Shown here one piece after another: positions 30,564-39,231 of a stretch of DNA of 42,261 bases. The notes below the pieces were generated by a model. That model was given only the letters and a program-made list of their open reading frames with translations. It was not told the DNA's origin and ran no database searches. Numbering within the stretch: position 1 is the first letter of the stretch; each line of letters opens with the position of its first letter. Source of the DNA: Actinomadura sp. 6K520 (GTDB taxonomy: Bacteria > Actinomycetota > Actinomycetes > Streptosporangiales > Streptosporangiaceae); assembly GCF_004349245.1 (NCBI RefSeq), contig NZ_SMLC01000052.1:1-42261 (forward strand), written 5' to 3'. The position numbers and the translations under genes were made by a program.

Positions 30564-31570
30564 CGTACCGCACCGCGGTGATGGGGGCCGGGTCCTGGGG
30601 GACGACGTTCACCAAGCTGCTGCACGACGCCGGCGGCGAGGTCGTCCTGTGGGGCCGCCGCCCCGAGGTCGTGGAGGCGGTCAACGAGCGGCACGAGAAC
30701 CCCGACTACCTGCCGGGCGTCACGCTGCCCGCCGGCGTCCGCGCCACCCTGGACCCGGCCGAGGCCCTGGCGGGCGCCGACTTCGTCGCGCTGGCCGTCC
30801 CGGCGCAGACCCTCCGGCACAACCTCGGCGCCTGGCTGACGCTGCTGCCGCCGGACGCGGTCCTCGTCAGCCTGATGAAGGGCGTCGAGCTCGGCACGTC
30901 CCGGCGGATGTCGGAGGTCATCGGCGAGGTCGCGAACGTCCCCGCGGAGCGGGTCGGGGTGTTCTGCGGGCCGAACCTGGCCCGCGAGGTCGCGGGCGGC
31001 GAGCCCGGCGCGGCGGTCGCGGCCTGCGCCGACGAGGACGCCGCGCGGCGCCTGCAGGCCGCGACGATGACGCCGTACTTCCGCGTCTACACCTCCACCG
31101 ACGTCGTCGGCTGCGAGCTGGGCGGCGCGGTGAAGAACATCGTCGCGCTGTGCGTCGGCATGGCGGTCGGCCTCGGCTTCGGCGCCAGCACGCAGGCGCT
31201 GCTGATGACCCGGGGCCTCGCCGAGATCGCCCGGCTGGGCGCGGCGCTCGGCGCGGACGAGCACACCTTCGCGGGGCTCGCCGGGATGGGCGACCTCGTC
31301 GGGACGTGCATGTCCCCGCTGTCGCGCAACCGCACCTTCGGCGAGAACCTCGGCCGCGGGATGACGCTGGACGAGGTCATCTCGGTCACCAAGCAGACCG
31401 CCGAGGGCGTCAAGTCGGCGGAGGCGGTGATGGAGCTGGCCCGCAAGCACAACGTGGAGATGCCGATCACCGAGGCGGTCACCGCCGTCCTGCACCACGG
31501 CATGCCGATCAAGGAGGCGGCGATCTCGCTGATCTCCCGCTCCCCGAAACCCGAACGGTACGGGCTGTGA
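30560..31570 (+). CDS. gpsA: NAD(P)-dependent glycerol-3-phosphate dehydrogenase
   Basis: 336 aa. The Rossmann motif MGAGSWGTTF begins the protein, LAVPAQTLRHNL and CGPNLAREVAGGEPGAAVAA follow, and the catalytic-Lys segment reads GCELGGAVKNIVALCVGMAVG. The tail GDLVGTCMSPLSRNRTFGE is family-typical. It reduces dihydroxyacetone phosphate to sn-glycerol 3-phosphate for phospholipid synthesis, feeding the acyltransferase encoded just upstream. GTG start within the GTGA overlap with plsC. Confidence 0.95.
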   Translation: MTYRTAVMGAGSWGTTFTKLLHDAGGEVVLWGRRPEVVEAVNERHENPDYLPGVTLPAGVRATLDPAEALAGADFVALAVPAQTLRHNLGAWLTLLPPDAVLVSLMKGVELGTSRRMSEVIGEVANVPAERVGVFCGPNLAREVAGGEPGAAVAACADEDAARRLQAATMTPYFRVYTSTDVVGCELGGAVKNIVALCVGMAVGLGFGASTQALLMTRGLAEIARLGAALGADEHTFAGLAGMGDLVGTCMSPLSRNRTFGENLGRGMTLDEVISVTKQTAEGVKSAEAVMELARKHNVEMPITEAVTAVLHHGMPIKEAAISLISRSPKPERYGL

Positions 31571-31614
31571 CGGCACCCGGACCGGCCGGCGGGACCGCCG
31601 TCCCGGAACCGCTC

Positions 31615-31643
31615 TTGGCCCGCCCGGGCTGATCACCGATAGG
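31615..31643 (+). promoter_or_regulatory. Candidate ddl promoter, near-leaderless
   Basis: TTGGCC (31615-31620) and GATAGG (31638-31643) are spaced by 17 bases, with the ATG 10 bases later. The GATAGGGTCG text recurs before the SAM hydrolase gene. No ribosome-binding site lies before this ATG. Confidence 0.45.
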
Positions 31644-31653
31644 GTCGGACGTC

Positions 31654-32775
31654 ATGTCCCAGGATTCGAAGATCCGCGTGGCCGTCGTCTTCGGCGGACG
31701 CAGCTCCGAGCACGCGATCTCCTGCGTCACCGCGGGGGCCGTGATGGCCGCCATCGACCGGGACCGGTACGAGGTGGTGCCGATCGGCATCGCCCGCGAC
31801 GGGCGCTGGGTGCTGCCGCCCGCCGACCTTCCGCTCGCGATCGAGGGCGGCCGGCTGCCCGAGGTGACCGGTGCGGGCGGCGTCCTCGCGCTGCCGTTCG
31901 ACCCCGGCAACCGCGGTCTCCTGGTCGTCGAACCCGGCCGGGTCCCGGAGACGCTCGGCGACGTGGACGTGGTCCTCCCGCTGCTGCACGGCCCCTACGG
32001 GGAGGACGGCACGATCCAGGGGCTCCTCGACCTCGCGGGCGTCCGCTACGTCGGCGCCGGGGTGCTGGCGAGCGCCGTCGGCATGGACAAAGGCTTCATG
32101 AAACTGGTCTGGCAGGCGCGCGGCCTGCCCGTCGGCCCGTACGTCCTGGTCGGCGACCGGGAATGGCGGCGCGAACGCAAGCGCAAGATCGACGAGATCA
32201 AGGAACTGGGGCTCGCGGACGGCACGCCGGTGTTCGTCAAGCCCGCCCGGGCCGGGTCGAGCATGGGCATCACCCGCGTCACCGGCGAGCCCGACCTGGA
32301 GGCGGCGGTCGAGACCGCCCGCGAGCACGACCCGAAGGTGATCGTCGAGGCCGCGGTCGACGGCCGCGAGATCGAGTGCGGCGTCCTGCAGGGCCTGGAC
32401 GACGGCCCCGCCGAGGCGAGCCTCCCCGCCGAGGTGCTGATGGCGGGCGACCACGACTTCTACGACTTCGACACCAAGTACCTCGACGGCTCCACCAGCA
32501 TGGCCATCCCGCCGGACCTGCCCCCCGCGGCGATCGAGGAGGTCCGCCGCATCGCCGTGCAGGCGTTCGACGCGCTCGACTGCGAGGGCCTCGCCCGCGT
32601 CGACTTCTTCCGCACCCCCGACGGCGGGTGGATCCTCAACGAGATCAACACCATGCCGGGCTTCACCCCCGCGTCGGCGTTCCCGCAGATGTGGGCCGCG
32701 ACCGGGCTCGACTACCCGGCACTGGTCGACCGGCTCATCCAGACGGCCGTCAAGCGCTCCACCGGCCTGCGCTGA
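31654..32775 (+). CDS. ddl: D-alanine--D-alanine ligase
   Basis: 373 aa, an ATP-grasp enzyme that makes the D-Ala-D-Ala end of the peptidoglycan precursor in the cytosol. Motifs: VAVVFGGRSSEHAISC, LLHGPYGEDGTIQGLLDLAG, the Lys-binding FVKPARAGSSMGITRV, and FFRTPDGGWILNEINTMPGF with the Mg-binding E and N. No signs of a D-Ala-D-Lac variant can be judged by eye with certainty. Separated from gpsA by 83 bases with its own promoter-like element. Confidence 0.95.
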   Translation: MSQDSKIRVAVVFGGRSSEHAISCVTAGAVMAAIDRDRYEVVPIGIARDGRWVLPPADLPLAIEGGRLPEVTGAGGVLALPFDPGNRGLLVVEPGRVPETLGDVDVVLPLLHGPYGEDGTIQGLLDLAGVRYVGAGVLASAVGMDKGFMKLVWQARGLPVGPYVLVGDREWRRERKRKIDEIKELGLADGTPVFVKPARAGSSMGITRVTGEPDLEAAVETAREHDPKVIVEAAVDGREIECGVLQGLDDGPAEASLPAEVLMAGDHDFYDFDTKYLDGSTSMAIPPDLPPAAIEEVRRIAVQAFDALDCEGLARVDFFRTPDGGWILNEINTMPGFTPASAFPQMWAATGLDYPALVDRLIQTAVKRSTGLR

Positions 32776-32943
32776 ACTTATTGCAGGCCAGGCCCACTTC
32801 GCTCGCTAGCGCTCGCTACGTGACCTGACCTGTGCGAGCGCGGCATCGCTTCGCGATCTGACCGGTGCGGCTCGCCTTCGGCTTCGCCGCACCGGTCAGG
32901 TCACGCGCTCGCGTGCGTGGCTGAGGTCGCTGGTGGGGCGGGG
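32776..32943. terminator. Convergent intergenic region with terminator hairpin (32858-32899)
   Basis: CTGACCGGTGCGGC (32858-32871) pairs perfectly with GCCGCACCGGTCAG (32886-32899), with a 14-base loop. It lies between ddl (+) and the beta-propeller gene (-). The flanks hold short direct repeats of CGCTCGCTA type and a small ATCGC/GCGAT stem. These resemble dispersed intergenic repeats. Confidence 0.65.
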
Positions 32944-34827
32944 TTAGTTGTAGGGCAGCCAGGTGGACGTCTTCAGTGTGGTGGCGTTGGTCGCGCGGGT
33001 GCCGTGGTCGGAGAACGTCCATAGGGTGTCGCCGATGATCAAGGAGCGGTCGATGCCGGCGCCCCGGTCGCCGGGTGGGTGGCGGACGGTTCCGAGTCTG
33101 GTGATGGACGAGGCGGTCACCTTGAGGGCGAGGGCCTCGGCCGTTCCGCCGTCCCGGGCGTGCACGGGGATGACGGTCAGGCCGGAGTCCGGCCAGTACA
33201 GGAAGGCGTGCGGCTCGAACTCCGCCTGCGAGGTCGTTCCGGGCAGCGTGTGGTTGCCGACCCTGCGGGGCTGCGCGCCGGAGACGTCGAAGAGCGAGAC
33301 CTGCAGGCCCTGTGTCCGGCCGGTGCGGTCGGCGTCCTGCCCGACACCGAGGAGGTTCCCGTCCTTGGTGGGATGCAGGTAGGCCGAATAGCCGGGGATC
33401 TTCAGTTCGCCGGTGAGGCGGGGGCGGCGCGGGTCCTTCAGGTCGAGCACGTACAGGGGGTCGACCTGGCGGAACGTCACGACGTAGCCGGTGGACCCGA
33501 TGAAGCGGACGGAGTAGATCCGCTCGCCCTTGCCGAGCCCGTCGATGCGTCCGGTCTGCCGCAGGCGGGACCCGGCCTGGTCCAGGACGTGCACCGAACT
33601 CTGCGACGACCGGCCGTCAGCCGCGAACCGGCCGGTGGTCGTCGCCAGGCGCAGCTTTCCGCCGTGCTCCGACATGGAGTACTGGTTGAGCAGGAAGCCC
33701 TTGACCGAGCCCGACGCCGCGTAGCGTGGGCGGCCCGCGCCGCCGACGTCGAACCTGTACACGTCGGTGCGTGCTTCGGACCGCTTCCCGCGCGGCCGCC
33801 ACAGGGCCGCGTCCGGGGGAGTGGCGGTGACGTACAGGCTCCTCCCGTTGCCGTAGACGGTGCCGCCGTCCGCGGTGACGCCGATCGCCTGCGGGTCGCC
33901 GAGCCCTTCGGCGAGATCGAATGTCAGCACGCTCAGCATGGTCGAACCCGCGTACGAGGCCGGTCGGCTGACCCGGTCGCACGGCACCCGGTGGTCGCTC
34001 GACCGGCCGCCGCTCTCGACGCGGAACACCGGGAGCCAGGCGTCGAGCGGGGCCGTCACCACGGCTCTCCGGTTCGCCTCGGTGGCCTCCCGCACGCCGT
34101 TGCCGCCGGGAAAGTGGATGTCGGGCACGGACTTCAGCACGACCCGTACGGTCCCGCCGCTCTGCCGCGCGTCCAGGTAGTCGGCGTGGCTCGTCATCGT
34201 GCCGACGATCCGCGGGGCGGCGGAGACGTCGACGAGGGTCAGGCGCGTCGTGGGTCCCGGGGGCCGCGGCATGGGCGGGCTCCCGGCGCCCGGCGCCGGC
34301 CGCCGGGGGAGCGGGACCACCGGGGACTCCTCGTCCAGGACGAGGACCCGGTCGCCGCTGAGCAGCAGCCGGGCCGCACCGCGGACGCCCCTGCCGGGCA
34401 GGTCCAGGGTGTCGGTGACCTTGCGCGTCGCGGGGTCGATGAGGACGAGGTCCCCGCGGGCGATCGTCACGATCCTGCGGCCGTCGGTCTTGACGAGGTC
34501 GGGTTCGTCCGCGCCCCTCTCGTGGGCGTTCGTGGTGGAGTGCCGCGGCGGCTCACCGGGCGCCGCGCCGGCGGCCCGCGGGCCCTTCAGGGCGAGGCCG
34601 CCCTCCGGCAGGCCGGCCGGCGGCGGGCCGTCGCTCAGCCCGTGCGGGCCGACCCGGTCGGCGGTCGCCGCACGCAGCCCTTCGTGGAGCGCGGCGCAGT
34701 CGTCGTAGGCGACGAGCCGTACCGGTGCCGGCCCCGGCCCGTCCGCGGTACCGGGGGAGCCGGTGCATCCGGCCGCTCCGGCGAGGACCAGCATCGTCGC
34801 GGCCGGAACGAAAGCGCGACCACCCAT
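32944..34827 (-). CDS. Secreted beta-propeller-domain lipoprotein (PF09826 type)
   Basis: 627 aa. The signal peptide ends with a lipobox-like GAAGC (C21), so it is a surface lipoprotein. TNAHERGADEPDLVKTDGRR is the start of the beta-propeller domain family (usually TNNQ..GVDEPDIVKTDG). Blade-type repeats follow to the end, such as YSVRFIGSTGYVVTFRQVDP, YVLDLKDPRRPRLTGELKIP and LWTFSDHGT. Family function is unknown, although copper-binding and cell-surface roles have been proposed for relatives. The ATG at 34827 has AAGG upstream. Divergent from the formamidase-like gene. Confidence 0.87.
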   Translation of the reverse strand: MGGRAFVPAATMLVLAGAAGCTGSPGTADGPGPAPVRLVAYDDCAALHEGLRAATADRVGPHGLSDGPPPAGLPEGGLALKGPRAAGAAPGEPPRHSTTNAHERGADEPDLVKTDGRRIVTIARGDLVLIDPATRKVTDTLDLPGRGVRGAARLLLSGDRVLVLDEESPVVPLPRRPAPGAGSPPMPRPPGPTTRLTLVDVSAAPRIVGTMTSHADYLDARQSGGTVRVVLKSVPDIHFPGGNGVREATEANRRAVVTAPLDAWLPVFRVESGGRSSDHRVPCDRVSRPASYAGSTMLSVLTFDLAEGLGDPQAIGVTADGGTVYGNGRSLYVTATPPDAALWRPRGKRSEARTDVYRFDVGGAGRPRYAASGSVKGFLLNQYSMSEHGGKLRLATTTGRFAADGRSSQSSVHVLDQAGSRLRQTGRIDGLGKGERIYSVRFIGSTGYVVTFRQVDPLYVLDLKDPRRPRLTGELKIPGYSAYLHPTKDGNLLGVGQDADRTGRTQGLQVSLFDVSGAQPRRVGNHTLPGTTSQAEFEPHAFLYWPDSGLTVIPVHARDGGTAEALALKVTASSITRLGTVRHPPGDRGAGIDRSLIIGDTLWTFSDHGTRATNATTLKTSTWLPYN

Positions 34828-34990
34828 GGACCTTCGACGCCCGCACCGGAGGCCGGGTTCCCGGCGCGGCCGGGTTCTCCGATGGTCCCCGTCCGATCTA
34901 ACGCGGGCTTCAGGGCACGGAAACCGGGCCGAAACAGCCGCCCGGCAGGATCAGATCGTCCGCGTGTTCCGATGCAAGGAGCGTCCTCCG

Positions 34991-35563
34991 ATGTCCTCAT
35001 CCACCCTGTTCGACCTCGCAGACCCCGGAACCCGGGACGTCCTCGGCCACGACCACTGGCATCCCGATATCCCGGGCGTGGCGGAGGTCATCACCGGCGG
35101 CTCCGTCCGGATGGAGTGCCCCGGGCGCGAGCCCGGTGAGCACATCCTGCTGTGCGGACCACTCGTGGTGGTCGGCGCGGAACCCGGCGATGTGATCGCG
35201 GTGGACGTGCTCGCCGTCGGCCGTTCCGCCGGCGTCCACGACTCCGGCGGGCATCCGGGGATCATCGGGTGCGCCCCGCCGGCCCCGGTGGCGGTGCCGA
35301 GCGGGGCGCGCGGCCGGGACGTCGGCGGCTGCTCCGTCGCCCCGCTGGCCGCCGGGTCGCGGATCCTGCTGCCGGTGCGGGTGCGCGGTGCCAAGCTGTC
35401 CGTCGGCGACCTGCACTTCCCCACGCCCGGGACGTACGACTGCGACGGCGCCTCCCAGCCCGGCTGGATCGACCTCCGCGTCAGCCTCACCAGGCGGGGC
35501 GTCGACCGGTTCCGGGTGACCGGGCCGATGCTGATGCCCGATCCGTCCCCCTCGATCGTCTAG
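34991..35563 (+). CDS. Very short acetamidase/formamidase (FmdA/AmdA) homologue
   Basis: 190 aa from ATG 34991, which has AAGGAG upstream. Recognisable family segments occur in the right order: DHWHPDIPGVAEVITGGSVR, LLCGPLVVVGAEPGDVIAVD, GGHPGIIGCAPPAPVAVP, ILLPVRVRGAKLSVGDLHFP and GWIDLRVSLTRRGVDRF. Normal members are near 400 residues. The loops between segments are shortened, the QGDGE-type segment after the LSVGDLHF strand is replaced by TPGTYDCDG, and the last 110 or so residues are missing. The frame is intact with good codon use, so it looks like a compact variant rather than a pseudogene. Amidase activity is doubtful. Confidence 0.7.
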   Translation: MSSSTLFDLADPGTRDVLGHDHWHPDIPGVAEVITGGSVRMECPGREPGEHILLCGPLVVVGAEPGDVIAVDVLAVGRSAGVHDSGGHPGIIGCAPPAPVAVPSGARGRDVGGCSVAPLAAGSRILLPVRVRGAKLSVGDLHFPTPGTYDCDGASQPGWIDLRVSLTRRGVDRFRVTGPMLMPDPSPSIV

Positions 35564-35580
35564 CGGGGTGCCGACCGGCT

Positions 35581-35964
35581 CTAGTCGGCCTCGCGGGCGG
35601 CGCGTTTCGCGTGCTTGGCGATGAGGGTGTCGATCTGGACGCTCAGCCTGGAACCGAGCGGCCAGCCCACGTAGTGGGTCAGGAAGACGCCGATCTCGCG
35701 CAGCTCGTCCGGGGACAGCTCGCCGTTGGCCAGTGCCGCCGGAATCTGGATGTCGAGGACGTCGTTCAGCCCCTGGCCGGCCAGGACGCCGATGAGGAGC
35801 AGCCGCCGGTCGCGCATGCTCAGCCCCGGACGCGTCCAGATGTCGCCGAAGAGGTGGTCGACGGTGATGCCGAAGAACTCGCCGGGCGCGTCCTCGATCT
35901 CCCACCCGTAGACCTTGCGCATCATCTCCAGGCCGCGTGCGCGCCGTTCGTCCTTGTCAGTCAT
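35581..35964 (-). CDS. Carboxymuconolactone decarboxylase (CMD) family protein
   Basis: 127 aa. GITVDHLFGDIWTRPGLSMR, then DRRLLLIGVLAGQG and PAALANGELSPDELREIGVF with LTHYVGWP match CMD-family proteins. It lacks the CxxC of AhpD-type disulfide reductases, so a decarboxylase or isomerase-like role is more likely. The ATG at 35964 overlaps the end of the HIBADH-like gene by 8 bases, so they are coupled. Last gene of the catabolic operon. Confidence 0.85.
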   Translation of the reverse strand: MTDKDERRARGLEMMRKVYGWEIEDAPGEFFGITVDHLFGDIWTRPGLSMRDRRLLLIGVLAGQGLNDVLDIQIPAALANGELSPDELREIGVFLTHYVGWPLGSRLSVQIDTLIAKHAKRAAREAD

Positions 35965-36838
35965 CCGTGTCTCCCGTCAGGCCGAGGCCCGCACCGAAAC
36001 GCTCCAGGGCGAGGCGGGCGAACGGGGTGTCCACCCCCAGCTCGCCGGCCAGTTCCAGGGCGAGGGACAGGTCCTTCTCGCCGAGATCCCGGGTGTGGCG
36101 CAGGATGTCGTACAGGTCGTCGTCCGGCTCCATCGGCGCGGTCGTCGGCCGCAGCATGATCGACCCGGCCCCGCCGGTGATCGCGTCGGAGTGCCGGACG
36201 ACCCGCCCGAGCTTGCGCAGCGACACCCCCGACGCCTCCGCCAGCCGCTGCGCCTCGGCAGCCGCGGTGAACGACACGAAGTGCAGCAGGTTGCGGGCCA
36301 GCTTCGTGCGCGTGCCCGCGCCGACCGGGCCCATGTGCAGGACGAGGTCGGCCCAGTCGCCGAACGGCTCCCGGCAGCGCTCGAACGCCTCGTCCGTCCC
36401 GCCGACCATGACCGCGAGACTGCCCGCGCTCGCCCCCATGAAGCCGCCGCTGACCGGCGCGTCCACGACCTCGATGCCGTAGCGCCGCGCCTGCGCGGCC
36501 AGGTCCTCGGCGGTCTTCGCGCGGATCGTCGAGTGGATCGCCAGGACCGTCCCCGGGCGGGCGGCGGCGATGACCTCCTCGCCCACCTCGGCCACCTGGG
36601 CGTCGTCCCGGACCATGATCGACACCAGTTCGCAGGCGGCCGCCACCTCGGCGACGCTCCGCGCCGCCCGCGCCCCCGCCTTCACCAGCGGCGCGACCGC
36701 CTCGGGGCGGGCGTCGTGGACGACGAGGCCGCGCCCGGTGAGATGCTGCGCCATCGGCGCGCCCATCTGCCCGAGCCCGATGAACCCGACGCTCCGCCCC
36801 CCTTCCGGGCTCACGCCCCCCCGGTTCGCTTCGCTCAC
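35957..36838 (-). CDS. 3-hydroxyisobutyrate dehydrogenase-like NAD(P) oxidoreductase
   Basis: 293 aa from GTG 36838 in a GTGA overlap with the SDR stop. The Rossmann motif GFIGLGQMGAPMAQHL is followed by the substrate-binding VVDAPVSGGFMGASAGSLAV and the catalytic Lys in GTRTKLARNLLHF (G-x3-K-x3-N). A beta-hydroxyacid or related semialdehyde/glyoxylate-type substrate is expected. The longer frame upstream is a shadow of the SDR gene. Coupled to both neighbours. Confidence 0.88.
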   Translation of the reverse strand: MSEANRGGVSPEGGRSVGFIGLGQMGAPMAQHLTGRGLVVHDARPEAVAPLVKAGARAARSVAEVAAACELVSIMVRDDAQVAEVGEEVIAAARPGTVLAIHSTIRAKTAEDLAAQARRYGIEVVDAPVSGGFMGASAGSLAVMVGGTDEAFERCREPFGDWADLVLHMGPVGAGTRTKLARNLLHFVSFTAAAEAQRLAEASGVSLRKLGRVVRHSDAITGGAGSIMLRPTTAPMEPDDDLYDILRHTRDLGEKDLSLALELAGELGVDTPFARLALERFGAGLGLTGDTDD

Positions 36839-37569
36839 GCTCTGAACACCTCGCCGCCGTCCACGTTGAGGATCTGCCCGGTGACCCAGGACGCCTCGTC
36901 CGACAGCAGGAACAGGCACATCCCGACCAGGTCCTCGGGCGTGCCCATCCGCTTGAGCGCCATCTTCTCCTTGACGATCTTCTGCGACATGCCGCCCGGG
37001 ACGGCCTTGCGGTTCGCCTCGGTGTCGATCGGGCCCGGCGCGATCGCGTTCACCCGGATGTTCATGCTTCCCAGCTCGTGCGCGAGCTGCTGGGTGAGCC
37101 CGTTGACCCCGACCTTGGCCAGGCCGTAGAAGCCGGAGTACTGCCACGCCGCGGTGGACGACTGGTTGACGATCGAGCCGCCTCCGCGCTCCTGCATGTG
37201 CGGGTAGCAGGCGCGCGCGCACAGCAACGCGCCGTCCATGTTCACGGACATGAACTTCTTGTAGTAGTCCCAGTCGACGGTGAAGAGGAAGTCCAGCTTC
37301 ATCGACCCGAAGATGGCGGCGTTGTTGACGAGATGGTCGATGCCGCCGAACCGCTCCACGGCCACCGCCGCCATCGCCTCGACCGACGCCGGGTCGGACA
37401 CGTCCGTCCGCACGAAGACGCCCTTGATGTCGTCGGCGACCGCCTGCCCGCGCTCGTCCACATCGGCGACGACCACGGAGGCGCCCTCGGACGCCAGCGC
37501 CCGCGCGTACGCCTCCCCGATCCCCTGCGCGGCCCCCGTGACGACGGCCACCCTGCCCTCGAACCTCAT
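36835..37569 (-). CDS. Short-chain dehydrogenase/reductase (SDR)
   Basis: 244 aa from ATG 37569; the frame open to 37722 has no good start. Classical SDR layout: TGAAQGIGEAYARALASEGA for NAD(P) binding, HLVNNAAIFGS, and the catalytic Ser, Tyr and Lys in SIVNQSSTAAW and YGLAK. The C-terminus has the usual GQILNVDGG. An Asp in VVVADVD after the second strand favours NAD over NADP. It is translationally coupled to the HIBADH-like gene. Likely oxidises an alcohol intermediate in the pathway. Confidence 0.9.
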   Translation of the reverse strand: MRFEGRVAVVTGAAQGIGEAYARALASEGASVVVADVDERGQAVADDIKGVFVRTDVSDPASVEAMAAVAVERFGGIDHLVNNAAIFGSMKLDFLFTVDWDYYKKFMSVNMDGALLCARACYPHMQERGGGSIVNQSSTAAWQYSGFYGLAKVGVNGLTQQLAHELGSMNIRVNAIAPGPIDTEANRKAVPGGMSQKIVKEKMALKRMGTPEDLVGMCLFLLSDEASWVTGQILNVDGGEVFRA

Positions 37570-37714
37570 ACACCCTGCTTTCCGCGAGCCTCCGGGCGCC
37601 TTTCGGCGCCGCCTTCCCTCGTCGCTCTGGTCGCTCGTTCCTCGCTCCCGGCGCTCCGAAGTCGAGGTAGGTCGGCGCGGTGTAATGAGTACCGCGCCGC
37701 GCCCTCCGGCTCGC
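37570..37714. other. Spacer with small hairpin between the SDR and ALDH genes
   Basis: 145 bases. GGCGCC (37595-37600) and GGCGCC (37605-37610) form a stem around TTTC. CGCTC/TCGCTC runs follow, resembling the repeats at 32776-32943. It may partly separate transcription of the ALDH gene from the SDR-HIBADH-CMD genes. Confidence 0.35.
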
Positions 37715-39178
37715 TCATACACCCTCCGCGATCGCCTTGGTCTCCAGGTACTCCTCGAAACCGGCCACGCCCATCTCGCGGCCGATGCCGGACTGCTTGT
37801 AGCCGCCGAACGGGACGTCCGCGCTGTACCAGACGCCGCCGTTCACGCTGACCGTCCCGGTGCGCAGCCGCCCCGCGACCGCCCGCGCCCGTTCCAGGTC
37901 GCCGCCGTGCACCGCGCCCGACAGCCCGTACGGCGAGTCGTTCGCGATGCGGACCGCGTCGTCGTCGCCGTCGTGCGGCATGATCACGAGCACCGGGCCG
38001 AAGATCTCCTCGCGGGCGGTGCGGGAGTCGTTCGTCAGCCCGGTGACGAGGGTCGGCTCGATCCAGAAGCCCTTGTCCCGGCCCGCGGGCCGGCCGCCGC
38101 CGCAGGCGAACGACCCGCCCTCCTCGACGGCCAGCCTCAGGTAGCCCTCGATGCGGTCGCGCTGCCGCGCCGAGATCACCGGTCCGCAGATCGTCCGGTC
38201 GTCGTCGGGGTCGCCGGCGCCGAGCTTCGCCAGCGACCGGGCGGTGATCTCCACGGCCTCGTCGTACCGCGCGCGCGGGACGAGGATCCGGGTCGTGATC
38301 GCGCAGCCCTGCCCGGCGTGGGCGATGCCGGAGAACGCCGCGTACGAGCAGGCGGCCTTGAGGTCGGCGTCGTCCAGCACGAGGAACGCCGACTTGCCAC
38401 CCAGCTCCAGGAAGACCCTCTTGAGGGTGGCGGCCGCGCTCGCCATGACGGTGCGGCCGGTCGCGGTGGAACCGGTGAACGTCACCAGGTCGACGCGCGG
38501 GTCCTCGACGAGCTGCGCGCCCAGTCCGTGGTCGGACGAGGTGACCACGTTGACGACGCCCGGGGGGATGTCGGTCTCCGCGGCGATGATCTCGCCGAGG
38601 ACCGCCGCGCACCAGGGTGTGTCGGGCGCCGGCTTGAGCACCACCGTGTTGCCCGCGGCGAGCGCGGGGCCCAGCTTGGCCAGGTTGATCTGGTGCGGGA
38701 AGTTCCACGGGGTGATCGCCCCGACGACGCCCACGGCCTCCCGGCGGATCCGCCGGTGGCTGGGCATGCCCATCGGCTCGGCCCGGCCGAGGTCGCGCTC
38801 CCACTCGTAGGACTCGGCGAGTCCGGCGAACCAGCCGAGGTCGTCCACCGGCGCGTCCAGCTGGCCGCCGAAGGTCAGGAACCGGGGCGCGCCGACCTCC
38901 CGGATCGTGAGCTCGCGCAGCTCGTCGGAGCGCCGCCGCATCGCCTCCCGGAGTTGCCGCAGGCAGCGGACGCGGAACGCGGGGTCCGCGGCCCAGGAGG
39001 TCTCGTCGAACGCGCGGCGGGCGGCGCCGATCGCGCGGTCCATGTCGGCCGGGGTGCCGTCGGCGGCCGTGCCGAGCACGTCCTCGTTGGCGGGATCGAT
39101 GGTCTCGAAGGCGCCGCCACCCGAGCTCGGGGTCAGCCGCCCGTCCAGCAGAAGCAAGCGATCGGTTGTTCTGGACAC
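37715..39178 (-). CDS. Aldehyde dehydrogenase (NAD(P)-dependent)
   Basis: 487 aa, normal size. Motifs: TPWNFP (N159), LKPAPDTPW (K182), FTGST, LELGGK (E258), and the catalytic Cys in AGQGCAITTR (C292). The ending PFGGYKQSGIGREMG is typical. It oxidises an aldehyde intermediate to an acid. The GTG at 39178 lies inside an 18-bp palindrome and 6 bases after a TAGTCT box, so its mRNA is probably leaderless and repressor-controlled. Confidence 0.92.
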   Translation of the reverse strand: MSRTTDRLLLLDGRLTPSSGGGAFETIDPANEDVLGTAADGTPADMDRAIGAARRAFDETSWAADPAFRVRCLRQLREAMRRRSDELRELTIREVGAPRFLTFGGQLDAPVDDLGWFAGLAESYEWERDLGRAEPMGMPSHRRIRREAVGVVGAITPWNFPHQINLAKLGPALAAGNTVVLKPAPDTPWCAAVLGEIIAAETDIPPGVVNVVTSSDHGLGAQLVEDPRVDLVTFTGSTATGRTVMASAAATLKRVFLELGGKSAFLVLDDADLKAACSYAAFSGIAHAGQGCAITTRILVPRARYDEAVEITARSLAKLGAGDPDDDRTICGPVISARQRDRIEGYLRLAVEEGGSFACGGGRPAGRDKGFWIEPTLVTGLTNDSRTAREEIFGPVLVIMPHDGDDDAVRIANDSPYGLSGAVHGGDLERARAVAGRLRTGTVSVNGGVWYSADVPFGGYKQSGIGREMGVAGFEEYLETKAIAEGV

Positions 39179-39190
39179 CTGTCCAGACTA
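39170..39190 (-). promoter_or_regulatory. Operator-like palindrome at the ALDH start with leaderless-type -10
   Basis: TCTGGACACCTGTCCAGA (39170-39187) is a perfect 18-bp palindrome covering the GTG start codon and the -10 box TAGTCT (39190-39185, minus strand). A TTGCGC at 39215-39210 could be a -35 with a 19-base spacer. The TetR gene ends 45 bases upstream, making TetR the likely binder. Confidence 0.65.
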
Positions 39191-39231
39191 CAGTTCAGGG
39201 TCGGGTCGGGCGCAAGACCGATCCGGCGAAA

